From contig OZ237763.1 in assembly GCA_965178125.1 (NCBI GenBank), positions 62,001 to 126,000 on the forward strand: 64,000 nucleotides of DNA, written 5' to 3'. The notes under the pieces are model-generated. The model was given only the letters and a program-made list of their open reading frames with translations, was not told where the DNA came from and ran no database searches. Source of the DNA: Bilabrum cf. latius. Lineage: Eukaryota > Bigyra: Bicosoecida > Bigyra > Bicosoecida. Below are positions 53,556 through 64,000 of this stretch, in pieces. Within the stretch, counting starts at the first letter, position 1; the number at the start of each line of letters is the position of its first letter. Made by a program: the position numbers and the translations under genes.

Positions 53556-54025
53556 AGGCAGAGGATTTTGGACCCCGATTCCGATTCATATACTAGAAAT
53601 AATGCGCTTCTTGCCAGCAAATCTTGATAAACCCGAATATCGTGCGGCCTCCGGCGCCGGCATCATGATGCACTGCATGATGGCGATCACCAATCACCAA
53701 TACAGAAATACATTGTTGGGACACCAATCACCACAACCATTGTTCGGTTATGCTTGACCTTAAATCAGATTTCAGATTTCAACCGAAGCGCACAAACAAA
53801 CCGAAGGGTGTGCAACGCGGACTGGGGTCATCTGGACAAAGGTAATAGCCATTATCTAAGGAGGGATACATTTACACGCGAAGAGATGGCCAGCACAGGC
53901 GGTTCAACAAGTTGGCTAGTGTTCCGCGGAGTAATTCAAGTACATTGCGCCCGGTGCCAGCTTGGAGGACAATGACCGATTCATTCGTTGGATAATTAGA
54001 TGACAACGCTAAGGAGGCAAATCTT
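53556..54025. other. Intergenic region, unknown glycoprotein gene / cullin-4
   Basis: About 470 bp, visibly more AT-rich than the flanking exons, with a small direct repeat (ATCACCAATCACCA near 53685-53735). Promoter of the glycoprotein gene and 3' end of cullin. Confidence 0.5.
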
Positions 54026-57000
54026 TCACGCGACGTAGTGGTAGAGCTTCCCGTCCTCGTCGTCCCTCTCCATGTAGTCCCTGTCGATGAGGCTCTCGAT
54101 GCGCTTCTTGACGTAAATCGCCTCGACGGGGAACCGAAGCTGCCGGAACACCTCTGATTTCAGCTCTGGATCCGACAGGGTCTTCCTGCTCTTCATGACT
54201 CGCACGATGCACGCGTCCGTCTGGTATACGCGCTGCTGCTCCACCCTCTCGTCCGTCTCCTTCCGCTCGGCCGCCGTCTCCCGCGCCTGGATGGCATTGA
54301 TACGGAGCACCCTGCTCTTGTGCCGGAACCCCTCGTTGAATCGAAACACGTCTCCCTCCCCTATGCTCGTGCCTTTCTTCTCCTTCTGGATGACCCTCAC
54401 CTTGCCCAGGCACAGCGAGGCCAGCGTGAGCTTCAGCTCCCCCTCTGGGCTCATGCCGGTGCCGTCCCGGATCGAGGCGTAGCTCAGGCCCCCGCCGCTC
54501 TGACCACCCGCGGCAGCACCACCGCTGCCACTTTGACCACCACCATCGCCCCCGCCGCCCTCCCCGTTGAACTGCATCAGCACGACGGCCTGCGCCATGG
54601 ACACGGCCAGGTCCTTCCTGCCTAGCGAGAAGTTGGCCCCCAGCCTGCACTGCCCCAGAGCCAGCTGCCAGGCCAGCCGCCTGCCGGTGTGCCTGACGCC
54701 CAGGTACCACCGCTCGTACGCCACCATGGGCACCTGCAGCGAGGGAGGCAAGTTTGCCGTGAGCTTGGGGATGGGGGGCCAGTGGGTCGTCGTGAGAGTG
54801 TGCACCGTCATGTCCTCAGGTGCTGGCATGTAGCGCATGTCAGGATGGACACCGGCACTAGACCACGCACCTGCTGCACCGCTTGTTCCAGCACTGCTCC
54901 CTGTCCCGGCAACGCTATCATCCCCCTCGTCCCCATCTTCCCCGTCTTCCATGGCTGCACTCCCACTCCCACTGCCAGTCCCACTACCAGCCCCACTGCT
55001 GGCGCCGGCAGCTGCTGAAGATGATGAGGACGAGGACGACGAGGAAGACTCTCCCGATTTGCCCGCCCCTCTCCCCACCACTGTCTTGGCAGACCCGGGC
55101 GGTGGCAGCTGAAGCGGGTGCGCGGGAGCCCCCTCGCCCCCTCGCATGGCCTGCTTGAGGTACGTCTGGAACGCCTTCATGGTCTCCTTGCCCGTGGCCA
55201 TGTCCTGGAACATACCCTCCATCTTGCTCGTGTACGCGGGCCCGCACTCCCCTTTGAGCTTGGTGATCACGCGCTGCTCCAGGTCGCTCGACACCGACTT
55301 GCCCAGGAGCAGCCGCTTCGACAGGTCCTTCTTGTAGTACTCCTCGAAGACGTCCTTGGCGCGCACCGCCGAGAAGAGCTCAAGGGCCTTGTCGATGATC
55401 ATCTCAGGGGTAGACTCGCCGCCGCCTCCGCCGCTCCCACTGCCCCCAGCTCCGGCCCCGGCCCCGGAAGCCGGCCCGCCCCCCGCCCCGCCGCCGACGC
55501 CCGTCGCTGCCGAGCCGGTCTTGGCGTTCCTCAGGTGCCCGTCGAGGAACTTGGCGATCAGCTGAGCGGGCACATTCTCCACGCTGTTCAGCGCAGACGA
55601 AAAACCGTCCCGGATGGCACGCCCCAGGGGCGCCGACCCCTTGCACGCGCCACGAGCCGCCTCGAGCCGGTCCCGCAGCCGCAGCAACCTCGGGACGAAC
55701 TTTCGTCGGAGTTCCTTCGCTTCCTTCCCCGCCACGCAGCTCTCCCTCACGATGGCAGTCGCCCTGCTCCTGGCCAGCTCGAACATGGCGGCGGCGGCGG
55801 CCAGCTCGCACTCGTGCGGCCGTGCAGCCCGGTCCCTACCGCTCTCCGGCCTGGACGCAGCCGCCCCGTCCCACCCCATCGCCTGTTCCCCGGCGGAAGG
55901 AAGCCTCACTTGTTCCCTGACCAGGAGGGGCCAGAGCAAGCCCAGCTCGGGCAGCCTGCCCTCCTGCAGCAGGCACACGAAGCCCCTCGCCAGCAGGGCG
56001 GGCATCCTCTCGGAGAGCATCCGGGTCTCCACCGCGCGGACCAGGGGCCCGAGGGCGGAGTGCGGCTCGAGACACGACAGCGCCATCTCCCGCTCCTCGC
56101 GCAAGCGACGGGTCACCAGCCTGGCGTACCTCCCCGCGGCATCCGCGGCCAGCTTTGTCCCCTGGGGGTCCTGCATGGCCCGCTCCACGGCGCGGCCGGC
56201 GGCTCCCACGTTCGAGCCCGACTAGGACCCGGAGCCGGAAGCGGCACCCCCCTGCATGGGGACCTACCCCCCGGAATCACCCGCTTTATCCCCCTCCCCC
56301 TTCTTATCTTCAGCCTCGCCATCGAACCCCAGGGCCAGCGTCTCCGCCCTCGCCTCCTCCCTGAAGAAGAGGGACGACTCCTACAGGAGAGCGGGGAGGA
56401 GGAGGAGCCGGTGGGATGCGGAACTCGTCACACCGGCGGAGGACGCGGAGGACGACCCGATGATTTCAGCTTGGTCCTCGTCTTCGTCCTCGTCCTCATC
56501 GTCGTCCAGCATGGCAGCCTGTTGCTGCCCGGCATCTCCCGCGCCCCCCCACCAGCCCACCTGCAGAGCAAGCCCAACTGACCGGCGCAGGAGAGACTCT
56601 GCCTCGCTCTCGCCGCCCACCCCACCCTCACCGCGGCGCCGGTTCCGCACGAGCCCCAGGCACGCCCGCACCAGACGGACCCTGACCTCGCCCAGGGGCC
56701 TCCCCAGCCCCTCCACCGCCGCTCGGAACTCCCTCTGGCCCTGGGAGGCCACGGGCAGCACGCCGGCCGTCTGGTTCGCGAAGGTTCGGTCAAGGTACAG
56801 GCAGATGTTCCTCACGCCGGCCAGGGATCGGAGCAGGGACGTCCACTCGCCCAGCGCCCGCTGCAGGTACCCGGAGTGGCCGTCTGCACCACCATGCGAT
56901 GCACCCAGGGGAAGGGCCGGGGGGGCCGGCGGGATGGACACGCCGCAGCTGCCCCCGGAGCCTGCCCCTGCCCCTGCCCCTGCCCCGCCGGGCGGGAGCA

Positions 57001-57913
57001 GGAGCAGAGCATCGGCATCCGCCGCCCCTGCGGCACCGGCTGAGGAATGGTCCCTGGCCGCCGCCGCAGCCCCCTCGACGTATTTGCCCACCTCTTGTTC
57101 CCCGGCGTGCCCAGGCCCGCACAGCCTCGCTACCACCCTCGCGCAGTGCAGCCTCAAGTCCCCCCTCAGCGCGTGGTACAGCCCCGGCCCCATCCTCCGC
57201 TTGCACAGGTCCTCCGCGATGCTGTACAGCTCCTCCCTCGAGGCCGGGAATGGCTGCTCGTGCAGGATGCTCCACATGGCGGGCCGCAGCTGCGCCCAGC
57301 CCCGGCGTAACAACGAGCGCGCATCCGACTGTTCCGGTTTGGGGCGGCTGGCGTCCACCGTCACCTTTAAGCGAGCCCGGGACGAGGCAGAGGAGGAGGC
57401 GGAGGAGGACAAGCCGCCGCCGCCGCGACCCCCGCGGCCGCCCCTCCCGCCCCTCCCGCCGCGACCGCCCCTAGATGACCCTCGGCCCCGACCACCGCTT
57501 CGTGGGGTGCCTGCCCCGCCGGTGCTCTGCGAGCCGCCGCTTGACGATCGTCGAACGAGCATGAAACCGCTTGTCGGCAGGGCTTTCGACTTCTGTCCGA
57601 AAGCAGTGGTACCACTGCTCAGGCGAACGCGCACACCACTTTTTTTCCCTAGCCTCCGCTTTTTTTGGGGGGCTTGCCCTTGCTCCAGGTTCCGGAAGAA
57701 CCCTGATTCAGGCTGTCCAGGATCAGACGAGCGCGACGTGCCGCTGGATGAAGATGAGCTGGACGCCTGCCGCCCAGAGCTGGAACCCAAACGATTCGAT
57801 AGTCCTGTAGACTGGTGGCTATGCCCCGGGGCTGCTTCTGCCTGCGATTCTCGGGGCCGCTTCTGCCCGGGCGATTCGTGATTTGGAAGCCTGGGCGGGC
57901 CACTTGGATCCAT
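54026..57913 (-). CDS. Cullin-4 (CRL4 ubiquitin ligase scaffold)
   Basis: Single exon of 1295 aa from ATG 57913 (MDPSGPPRLP) to TGA 54026-54028. Scaffold of CUL4-DDB1-RBX1 E3 ligases, nucleus/cytosol. N-terminal cullin repeat near 57330-57180 (LYSIAEDLCKRRMG), cullin homology region near 55300-54650 (DLSKRLLLGKSVSSDLEQ; MVAYERWYLG), neddylation segment IVRVMKSRKTL, and the CUL4-type ending SLIDRDYMERD...YHYVA. Low-complexity inserts (Ser, Gly/Arg, Ser/Gly) make it far longer than the roughly 750-aa typical cullin. TAGs at 56381, 56264 and 56222 lie between the N-terminal repeat and the core; the two halves join in one frame only when TAG is sense. Confidence 0.93.
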
Positions 57914-58185
57914 GCAGCGATTTGCGCTGCCGAGCTGCCGCAATTTAATATTGCGTACAGACGACCCTAATGATAAACGCCGGGGCTCGCTCTCGCTTTT
58001 CCTGCTTATACTGCCACGTCGTCCGTCGAGAAGAAATCAGTCCGGCGCCTCAAAAGAGCACGTTTCAAATATTCAGACGCAAAAAAGCGAACAACCCTGC
58101 GTATTTCTGCAAAGGGAGCACCATGGCAACCAGTATTTATTGCAAAATGGAATAGCCGCGAATCGTTGCACGAATCTGTGGCTTC
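57914..58185. promoter_or_regulatory. Divergent promoter region, cullin-4 / eIF3m
   Basis: About 270 bp between divergent ATG codons. No element recognised. Confidence 0.4.
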
Positions 58186-60144
58186 ATGTCGGAAAGACTG
58201 TCGGGCAAGGTTCCCTACTCGGATGAAGACCTGAAAGAACTTATGGAGGAGAATGAGGTTTCCTCGATCGAGGCCCTCGAGGGCCTCTCGGATAGCATTG
58301 TAGATAGCAAGAGATTGGATTCTTATAGAGTAGATCTTCGGATGCGATCGAGCGCCGGAAGGAATGTTGCAGAGCTGGCAAAGGAGTTGCAGCAGCACCC
58401 CGAGATTATCACTGGAGCCGGCGACGCGGACACCGTCGACGGGTTCGTAGCGCTCTTGGTGCACGCATTTAGAGCACTTGGCGACAAAGAGCACAGGGAT
58501 GCGCTGGACTCTGTCTGCGGCGCGATCTGCGAAGTCGCAGAGTTCGAGCGGGAGCAGAGCGGCGGCGCGGTCGAGGTGGCTGCCTCTGAGCACCTCGGCC
58601 TCCGCGCCATCGTTGGAATCTACAACATGATTGAGGACAGGCCGCTCTCCAGACTCGCCGCGCTCACCCGCGCGATCGAGCTGGCCAGGGGCACCTCCCT
58701 GCTCTCCCCGCTCGTCCCGCTGCTCGCCCGCGCCGACGTGCTCGCCTCGAGCTGGAGCACCTGCTCGGCCGTAGGGCCCAAGGACAGGCGGGCCCTCATC
58801 CTCGCCGCCGCTGGTGCCCTCCAGCAGGACGGCAGGGCGGCCGCGGCCCAGGCCCTTCGCCTTCGGTGCCTCGCTGATTTCCAGCCGGCCTTGGCATTGT
58901 CCACTCCATCCTCCCAGGCCTCCTCGGGCGCGGGCGCTTCTTCTTCTTCTGCTGCTGCTGCCCCCGAGGACCCCTCCAGCCAGGAAGCGAGGGAAATTGC
59001 CGCTGCTGTGGCCCGGGCCGCCCTGACCTCGGCGATGCTGTTCGTGCGGTCGTCGCCCCTAAGCTTTGCTGCCGTGAGTTCTTTCCATCTTGGCAACTGC
59101 ATGCACGTCGTGCTGTTGAAATTTTGTCGTTTGCTTGTTTGCTTCTCTTGCTTGTGGTTGCTATGAAGTTTGGCGAGCTGTTGCAGCGGCAGGTGCACGT
59201 CCTCCCTCGCCGATGATACAACGACTTGCAGCGGGCACCTCTTTCGGGGGAGCCCCGCTGCATCTCTTCAAGTTCTAGTATCGGATGAGTCGGGTGCCCC
59301 ACCCTCGCCCCTGGGGACCACCTAGCGGTGGAGCCCCCGGTCGTGTGCTTGGAGGGCACTTTGCTTACATGAGACGAACGTATTTTCTCTCTGAGGCGAC
59401 GATGCACGGGGGCGTGTGCTGGAGTGCGTGCCTGCGGGGTTGTCTGGCATTGTCCGTAGCTTGGCGGTTGCCATCAGCATTTTTCCACGCCTTCTTTGGG
59501 CCCTGTCACCTTCACCACACCGCCCCATTCACCTCCCTCTCCTGATTCCGGTGTTTGTCCCATTCAATGTTCAATCGCAGGTGCGCAACCTTGAGGGCAC
59601 GGACCTTGGGCTGCTCGTGAGGCTGCTGCGGGTGCTGCGGACTGGGGGCCTGGCAGACCTTGAGGGGGTGGTCAAAGAAGCGGGCGGGGAGGACGCTCTG
59701 CAGGGCGTGGCGCAGGTGTCCGTTGAGTCGCTCAGGAGCACGCTGCGGGTGCTGCTGCTGAGCTCGCTGTGCCACAGGACGCTGGGAAAGCCTCTGGGCT
59801 TCGCTGCCGTGACTCGAGAGCTGGGGCTATCCCTGTCGGCGGGCGAGGGCAAGGAGTCGGATGAGGCTGGAGACGCCGAGGAGGAGGCGGAGGAGTGGGT
59901 GCTGGAGGCGGTGCGGCAGGGGCTGGTGGAGGCCCGCGTCGACGAGGTGGAGGGCACGGTCCGTGTGACGAGGGCGACTCCGCGGGCGCTCGGAGATTCG
60001 GAGCGGGAAAGCGCCCGGCGGGTGCTGCTGGCCATGCACTCGGCGGTGGGCGCCCTCGAGGAGTCTGCCTTCGCGGGCACGGGCCGGGAGGCAGCCCCCA
60101 CTGCTGCGGCTGCGGGGCCCAGGAAGCAGAAGGCGGGCAGGTGA
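58186..60144 (+). CDS. Translation initiation factor eIF3 subunit M (PCI-domain protein)
   Basis: Exons 58186-59073 and 59581-60144 (483 aa), donor GTGAGT, acceptor AATCGCAG, stop TGA; the 507-bp intron is the longest firmly defined one here. The C-terminal PCI/winged-helix region (TLRVLLLSSLCHRTLG, EEWVLEAVRQGLVEARVDEVEGTV) matches eIF3m/COP9 subunit 7-like PCI proteins; the N-terminal helical half (LVPLLARADVLASSW) fits. eIF3m is favoured over CSN7 by overall length and the N-terminal helices. No in-frame TAG. The tail is a low-complexity Ala/Lys stretch. Confidence 0.75.
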
Positions 60145-60374
60145 TTCGGTGACCCCGTGTATGGCCCGTGTGGTTTCATTGGACTTACAGTGGTTAGGGG
60201 ATGGGGAACCTAGCAGTCCGGCTGTTATAGTAGTCTCAAAGAATCTAGCAATCGGGTTGTGTGGAGGCTTTGTGCTTTGCTTTGAGTGCTACTGCGGCAT
60301 CATCGCATGCCTCGAGCAGGTAGTCTTAATGGCCGTCACAAACACCCCTGCATGGAGCTGCGCTCATCCACTCT

Positions 60375-62198
60375 TCACAGCCTCACCATCCCCACCCCGT
60401 GCACCGTCACCACCACGGCCCTCGACCCCTCCACCTCCTCCACGTCGAACCGAGCCCCCAGCAGGCGCTCCAGCAGTGCCATGGCCGTGGTGGCGTGCAG
60501 GGACAGAGGGCCCGTCCGGAATCGCGTTTGACCACCGGCCAAAGCCGCGAAGATAAGCACCTGGTCCGCTGCGTGCTCGTCCAAGCAGGCTCCGCACAGG
60601 ATGTCTTGCTCCAGCTTGCGGGCGCATTCCTCCACGATGGACTCCACAGTGCCACCGCGCCCACCACCTCCCCTGCCACCTCCACCTCCCCTACCTCTAC
60701 CTCCACCTCCACCTCCACCTCTGCCCCTGCCTCTGCCACCCGTCCCTCTACCTCCTTTCCCGCCTCTTTTCCCACCTCCTCTCAGCTCCACGATGGTCTC
60801 CTGGCTCAGGACCCACCCGTCCTCGGTGCGGGCGCTGCATCGCACCACACACCCCGGGCTGAGCACACCTCGACCCACGTGCTCGTTGGTCGATTCCACA
60901 GGTACCCGATTGCCCCCTGGCCCGCCCGATTTGCCACCAGCACCCGCACCTGCCCCGGTACCTGCACCTCCCATTGCCACATCCCCAGCTTCAGCTTCAG
61001 CCCTGACTCCGTCCCCCCCACCACCATCACCACCACCATCACCAGCCTCCGTGTCGAACGCCATGCCCAGCTCCAATGCCCTGGTCCTCGCCAGCCGATG
61101 CATAGCATGCTCCGCAGCCTTGAGAACCGCCGCCGCGGTTTCCAAGGGGAACTTGCCTCCGTGTCTCACCGTCGCCTCCAGTCGAACCACTCGGCCGCGC
61201 CGGGTGGCCCCAATGAGGGGACGCAGGGCGACCCCGGGGTCCAGCGGCATGACCCTCAGCTGAAACTTGCCCCCACCGCGGGGGAAAAATCCGTGGGGGC
61301 CGAGCGACATCACGCAGCGAATGCCGAAGCGGTTCAGCAGCGGAGACAGCGTTCGCTCGAGGAACATGGAAGGGGGCGCGAAGGCTGCGTCTGTTCCTCC
61401 CGTCATGTTGAGCACTGCCATGGCTGGGTCGTCAAGCGGGCCCATCGCGAATATGTCTGTCTTGGCTGGAGCAAGCTTGCTTTCTGGCACACCACAATCA
61501 CGCTTGGCACTGCCAGTGGCAGGGGCTTCGGTGCTCATCGTGGCTGTGGGGGCGGCACTTGGCGCGGTGCTGCCGGTGGCAGCTGCAACACCAGTCGATG
61601 CCTCGCTTGGTAGCTTGCTTGCAGCAACAGCACCGCCCGTTGCAGCCCCGGCAGCAGATGCCGGTGCAAATGTACCGTCTCGCTTGCTTTCTGCAGCCCT
61701 TGGGCCTGGTAATCGGGCCGGTGGTACCAGCAGCTTCTCCGTTCTCGCTGAGCCCAGGTACAGAAGTGTCGGCAACACGAGCTGAGCAACAAGCGCAGTG
61801 GATCCAGCGGTCCCTATCTCTACATCCATGGATTGCCCTATATTTGGGGAGCAACCTGTGGCGTCCAGTTCCACCGTCATTGATTTCACATTCGTTCCAG
61901 TAGCTCGGGCTCCATGCAGTGTTGCCCCAGTCACAATTCCCTTGGAATGCTGGGCTCGAAGGCCGGGAGTCGATCGCTTTCCCCTTACATTAATTACCTT
62001 GCATGCACCGCGAGTGATCAGCGTGCAAGCCGACGTGATGCGCAGCACCTGCCCTCCGCCTTCTCCCTCGCTGCCGTCGACGACGACTGCGTGCGATGGT
62101 GCGGTCTCAGCGGCAGCTGCACCGCCACTGGCAGTGCTGGATGGGTCCATCGCGACAGCTCTTTTCTCCATTTTGGAAGTTACACGCTCTCTTTCCAT
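60375..62198 (-). CDS. RNA 3'-terminal phosphate cyclase (RtcA-type)
   Basis: Converts RNA 3'-phosphate ends to 2',3'-cyclic phosphates via an adenylated His. Single exon, 607 aa, stop TGA. Family motifs in order: EGEGGGQVLRI, TPGLRAQHSKGI, IGTAGSTALVAQLVLP, GGTDAAFAPPS, PRGGGKF, and the catalytic DEHAADQVLIFAALAGG containing the adenylated His of RtcA; its presence argues against the inactive paralogue Rcl1. Two low-complexity inserts (Ala/Thr-rich near 61660-61480 and an Arg-Gly tract near 60760-60650) lengthen it from the usual 340-370 aa. No in-frame TAG. An alternative start is the Met at codon 10. Confidence 0.92.
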   Translation of the reverse strand: MERERVTSKMEKRAVAMDPSSTASGGAAAAETAPSHAVVVDGSEGEGGGQVLRITSACTLITRGACKVINVRGKRSTPGLRAQHSKGIVTGATLHGARATGTNVKSMTVELDATGCSPNIGQSMDVEIGTAGSTALVAQLVLPTLLYLGSARTEKLLVPPARLPGPRAAESKRDGTFAPASAAGAATGGAVAASKLPSEASTGVAAATGSTAPSAAPTATMSTEAPATGSAKRDCGVPESKLAPAKTDIFAMGPLDDPAMAVLNMTGGTDAAFAPPSMFLERTLSPLLNRFGIRCVMSLGPHGFFPRGGGKFQLRVMPLDPGVALRPLIGATRRGRVVRLEATVRHGGKFPLETAAAVLKAAEHAMHRLARTRALELGMAFDTEAGDGGGDGGGGDGVRAEAEAGDVAMGGAGTGAGAGAGGKSGGPGGNRVPVESTNEHVGRGVLSPGCVVRCSARTEDGWVLSQETIVELRGGGKRGGKGGRGTGGRGRGRGGGGGGGRGRGGGGGRGGGGRGGTVESIVEECARKLEQDILCGACLDEHAADQVLIFAALAGGQTRFRTGPLSLHATTAMALLERLLGARFDVEEVEGSRAVVVTVHGVGMVRL

Positions 62199-62419
62199 GG
62201 ATCTTGTCTACGCACGAAGGGAAGCAACACATCGGCAACTCGAGCGAGCCAGACCGGAAGCGTGCACCAACCGCAAAGCACCAGCGAACGCCCAGTGCGT
62301 AAATCACAGTCTCCGTTTTCGTTCAATCACCAACGCGCTTCCTCCAGGCACACACCCCGGGGCGCGCACGCAAGCCAACCGCCCACTGCCACTGGCAAGC
62401 GGCACGATCCCGCCCTCCC

Positions 62420-63950
62420 TCATTCGTGCTTGCCTGCCCCCGCTCGGCGGTACGACTCCCCAGGGGTGAACGCCTCGATCCCAGTGATGCCCCGGCCCAG
62501 GATGAGCGCGTGCACATCCGCCGTCCCCTCGTAGGTCACCACGGCCTCCAGCCCCACCGCGTGCCGGATCACGCCGTACTCGTCACTCACCCCGTTCCCG
62601 CCCAGCATGTCACGGGCCTCCCTCGCGATGGCAAGGGCCTACACCGTGTTGTTCCTCTTCACCAGGCTGATCATCTCAGGGGGGCAACCCTCGGGCACAC
62701 CGTTGGCCAGCCCTTGTTCCTTGACCCGGGCCACCTGCACGGCCCCCAGTAGACCGAGGGAGATGTCCGTGGCCATGTCTGCCAGCTTCTTCTGCACCAT
62801 CTGGTTGGAGGCCAGCGGGGCACCGAACTGCTGCCGGTCCAGGGTGTACTGCCTTGCGGTGTCGTAGCAGTACTCGGCGGCGCCCATGGCACCAAAGGCG
62901 ATCCCCAGCCGGGCCGAGTTGAGGCAGGAGAAGGGGGCCTTGAGCCCCTCCGCGAGGGGCAGTTGGTTGGCCTGGGGCACCCTGCAGTCGTCCAGGAAAA
63001 TCATGCCGGTGGGAGAGGCGCGCAGGGCCACCTTGCCCTCGATCTTCGGAGTGTCGAACCCGGGAGTCCCCCGCTCCACGATGAACCCCCTGACTTTCCC
63101 GTCGGCCGTGTCCCGCGCCCAGATGATCGCGATGTCCGCGATGGGGCTCGAGGTGATCCAGTTCTTGGCCCCGGTCAGTGACCAGCTGCCGTCCGGCTGC
63201 TTGGTGGCTCTGGTCTCCATGCCCGCGGGGTCTGAGCCGTGGTTGGGCTCGGTGAGGCCGAAGCAGCCTACAAGCTCGCCCGAGGCGAGGCGGGGCAAGT
63301 ACTGCGAGGGAGAGGTGATGACGTGTGATGTGGGGCGTGCGTTGGGAGGTGGGGGTGCGATCAGCGAGCGTTTCGGGCAATGACCTGCCGTGAGAGACTA
63401 GCAACTAATCATTGTAATTGTTCTAGTCGAGCCTTTGCCATGGTGCGAGCCACAGTGTGAGGCCACGCAGGCGACTTCACCTGGGCAGCTGGCCGCCAAG
63501 AAAACGCCTCACCTTCTCCTTTTGCTCATCAGATCCAAACTTGTAGATGGGGTGCATCACCAAAGATGATTGCACGCTCATGGCGGATCGGTACGCACTG
63601 TCCACGCGCTCAACTTCTCGGGCAATGAGGCCGTATGCCACGGTGCTCACGCCGGAACAGCCGTAGCCTTCGATCGTGGGGCCAAGGAGGCCCAGTTCCC
63701 CCATCTCGCGGAATATCTCGCGGTCAAACGTCTCATTTCGGAAATTATCGGTCACTCTCGGCATCAACTTTGCCTGAGCATATGAGCGGGCGCTATCCAT
63801 CACTAGTTTCTCTTCTTCTGTGAGCAACGATGCCATGCCAAGCGGGTCAGACGGGTCAAATCGAGCTAGAGATGCCATCGATCGACGGCCAACATGTTTT
63901 AATGCCCGACGAGAGGCATAGCCAAGCTTTTCCCCGATCGTTCGCAGCAT
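62420..63950 (-). CDS. Glutaryl-CoA dehydrogenase (acyl-CoA dehydrogenase family)
   Basis: Mitochondrial flavoenzyme of lysine/tryptophan degradation: glutaryl-CoA to crotonyl-CoA plus CO2. Exons 63513-63950 and 62420-63301 (439 aa), donor GTGAGG, acceptor CCTCGCAG, stop TGA. Basic N-terminus ([19 protein letters not shown]) as presequence. Signatures: [18 protein letters not shown] (FAD/substrate), [43 protein letters not shown] and the C-terminal [20 protein letters not shown] with the catalytic Glu. TAG at 62639-62641 interrupts [21 protein letters not shown] in the most conserved part of the protein (human KRNNCGKALDIARQARDML), with perfect homology on both sides and no indel. Confidence 0.95.
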
Positions 63951-64000
63951 AGTTGGGGAGATGTGCGTCTGCGCTAGGCGGAGTTTGCATCTTCATCTTT

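Overview
This window is nuclear DNA from a GC-rich, gene-dense eukaryotic microbe, probably an alga or another protist. Genes have spliceosomal introns with GTGAG-type donors and mostly CGCAG acceptors. The protein set is eukaryotic: casein kinase 1, MAP kinases, cullin-4, gamma-tubulin complex protein 3, a HOOK-like protein, eIF3m and a complex I accessory subunit. I see no rRNA, tRNA, CRISPR array or recognisable transposon. The lineage is not resolved.

The main result is that TAG behaves as a sense codon, almost certainly glutamine. About 76 in-frame TAGs lie inside 13 of the 20 genes, no gene ends in TAG, 16 genes end in TGA and two in TAA (the two 3-prime-truncated or unresolved ends are not counted). 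Frames run through TAG inside conserved domains (glutaryl-CoA dehydrogenase, MAP kinase, GCP3, ABC transporter). At six alignment columns of two duplicated gene pairs, TAG in one copy faces CAG (Gln) in the other. No in-frame TAA was found in the same genes, so this differs from the ciliate/ulvophyte code in which both TAA and TAG mean Gln. Conventional translation breaks most genes here into pieces; the annotation below reads TAG as Gln.

Layout. 1-4.6 kb: ABCB transporter (-), cut by the left edge. 5.6-7.05 kb: class I aldolase (+). 7.4-11.3 kb: long class-3/DAG lipase (-). 12.6-13.1 kb: small SRP54 M-domain-like gene (+). 13.4-18.9 kb: single-exon ankyrin protein with 13 TAGs (-). 19.0-19.7 kb: NDUFB11/ESSS-like complex I subunit (+). 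20.0-22.8 kb: HOOK-like coiled-coil protein (-). 23.0-24.6 kb: casein kinase 1 (+). 25.0-27.5 and 27.9-29.9 kb: tandem MAP-kinase duplicates (-), one with a large Gly-Ala hexanucleotide expansion. 30.3-31.7 kb: unknown membrane protein (+). 31.9-35.2 kb: GCP3 (+). 35.3-40.7 and 40.8-46.7 kb: tandem giant ankyrin-like genes A and B (-). 47.3-53.6 kb: unknown large secreted/membrane protein (-). 54.0-57.9 kb: cullin-4 (-). 58.2-60.1 kb: eIF3m (+). 60.4-62.2 kb: RNA 3'-terminal phosphate cyclase (-). 62.4-63.95 kb: glutaryl-CoA dehydrogenase (-).

The genes do not form an operon or pathway; they are an ordinary compact eukaryotic neighbourhood with several divergent start regions of only 100-350 bp. 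The unusual parts are the codon reassignment, two tandem duplications caught diverging, dipeptide-repeat expansions, and several short DNA words repeated far above chance inside unrelated coding regions.
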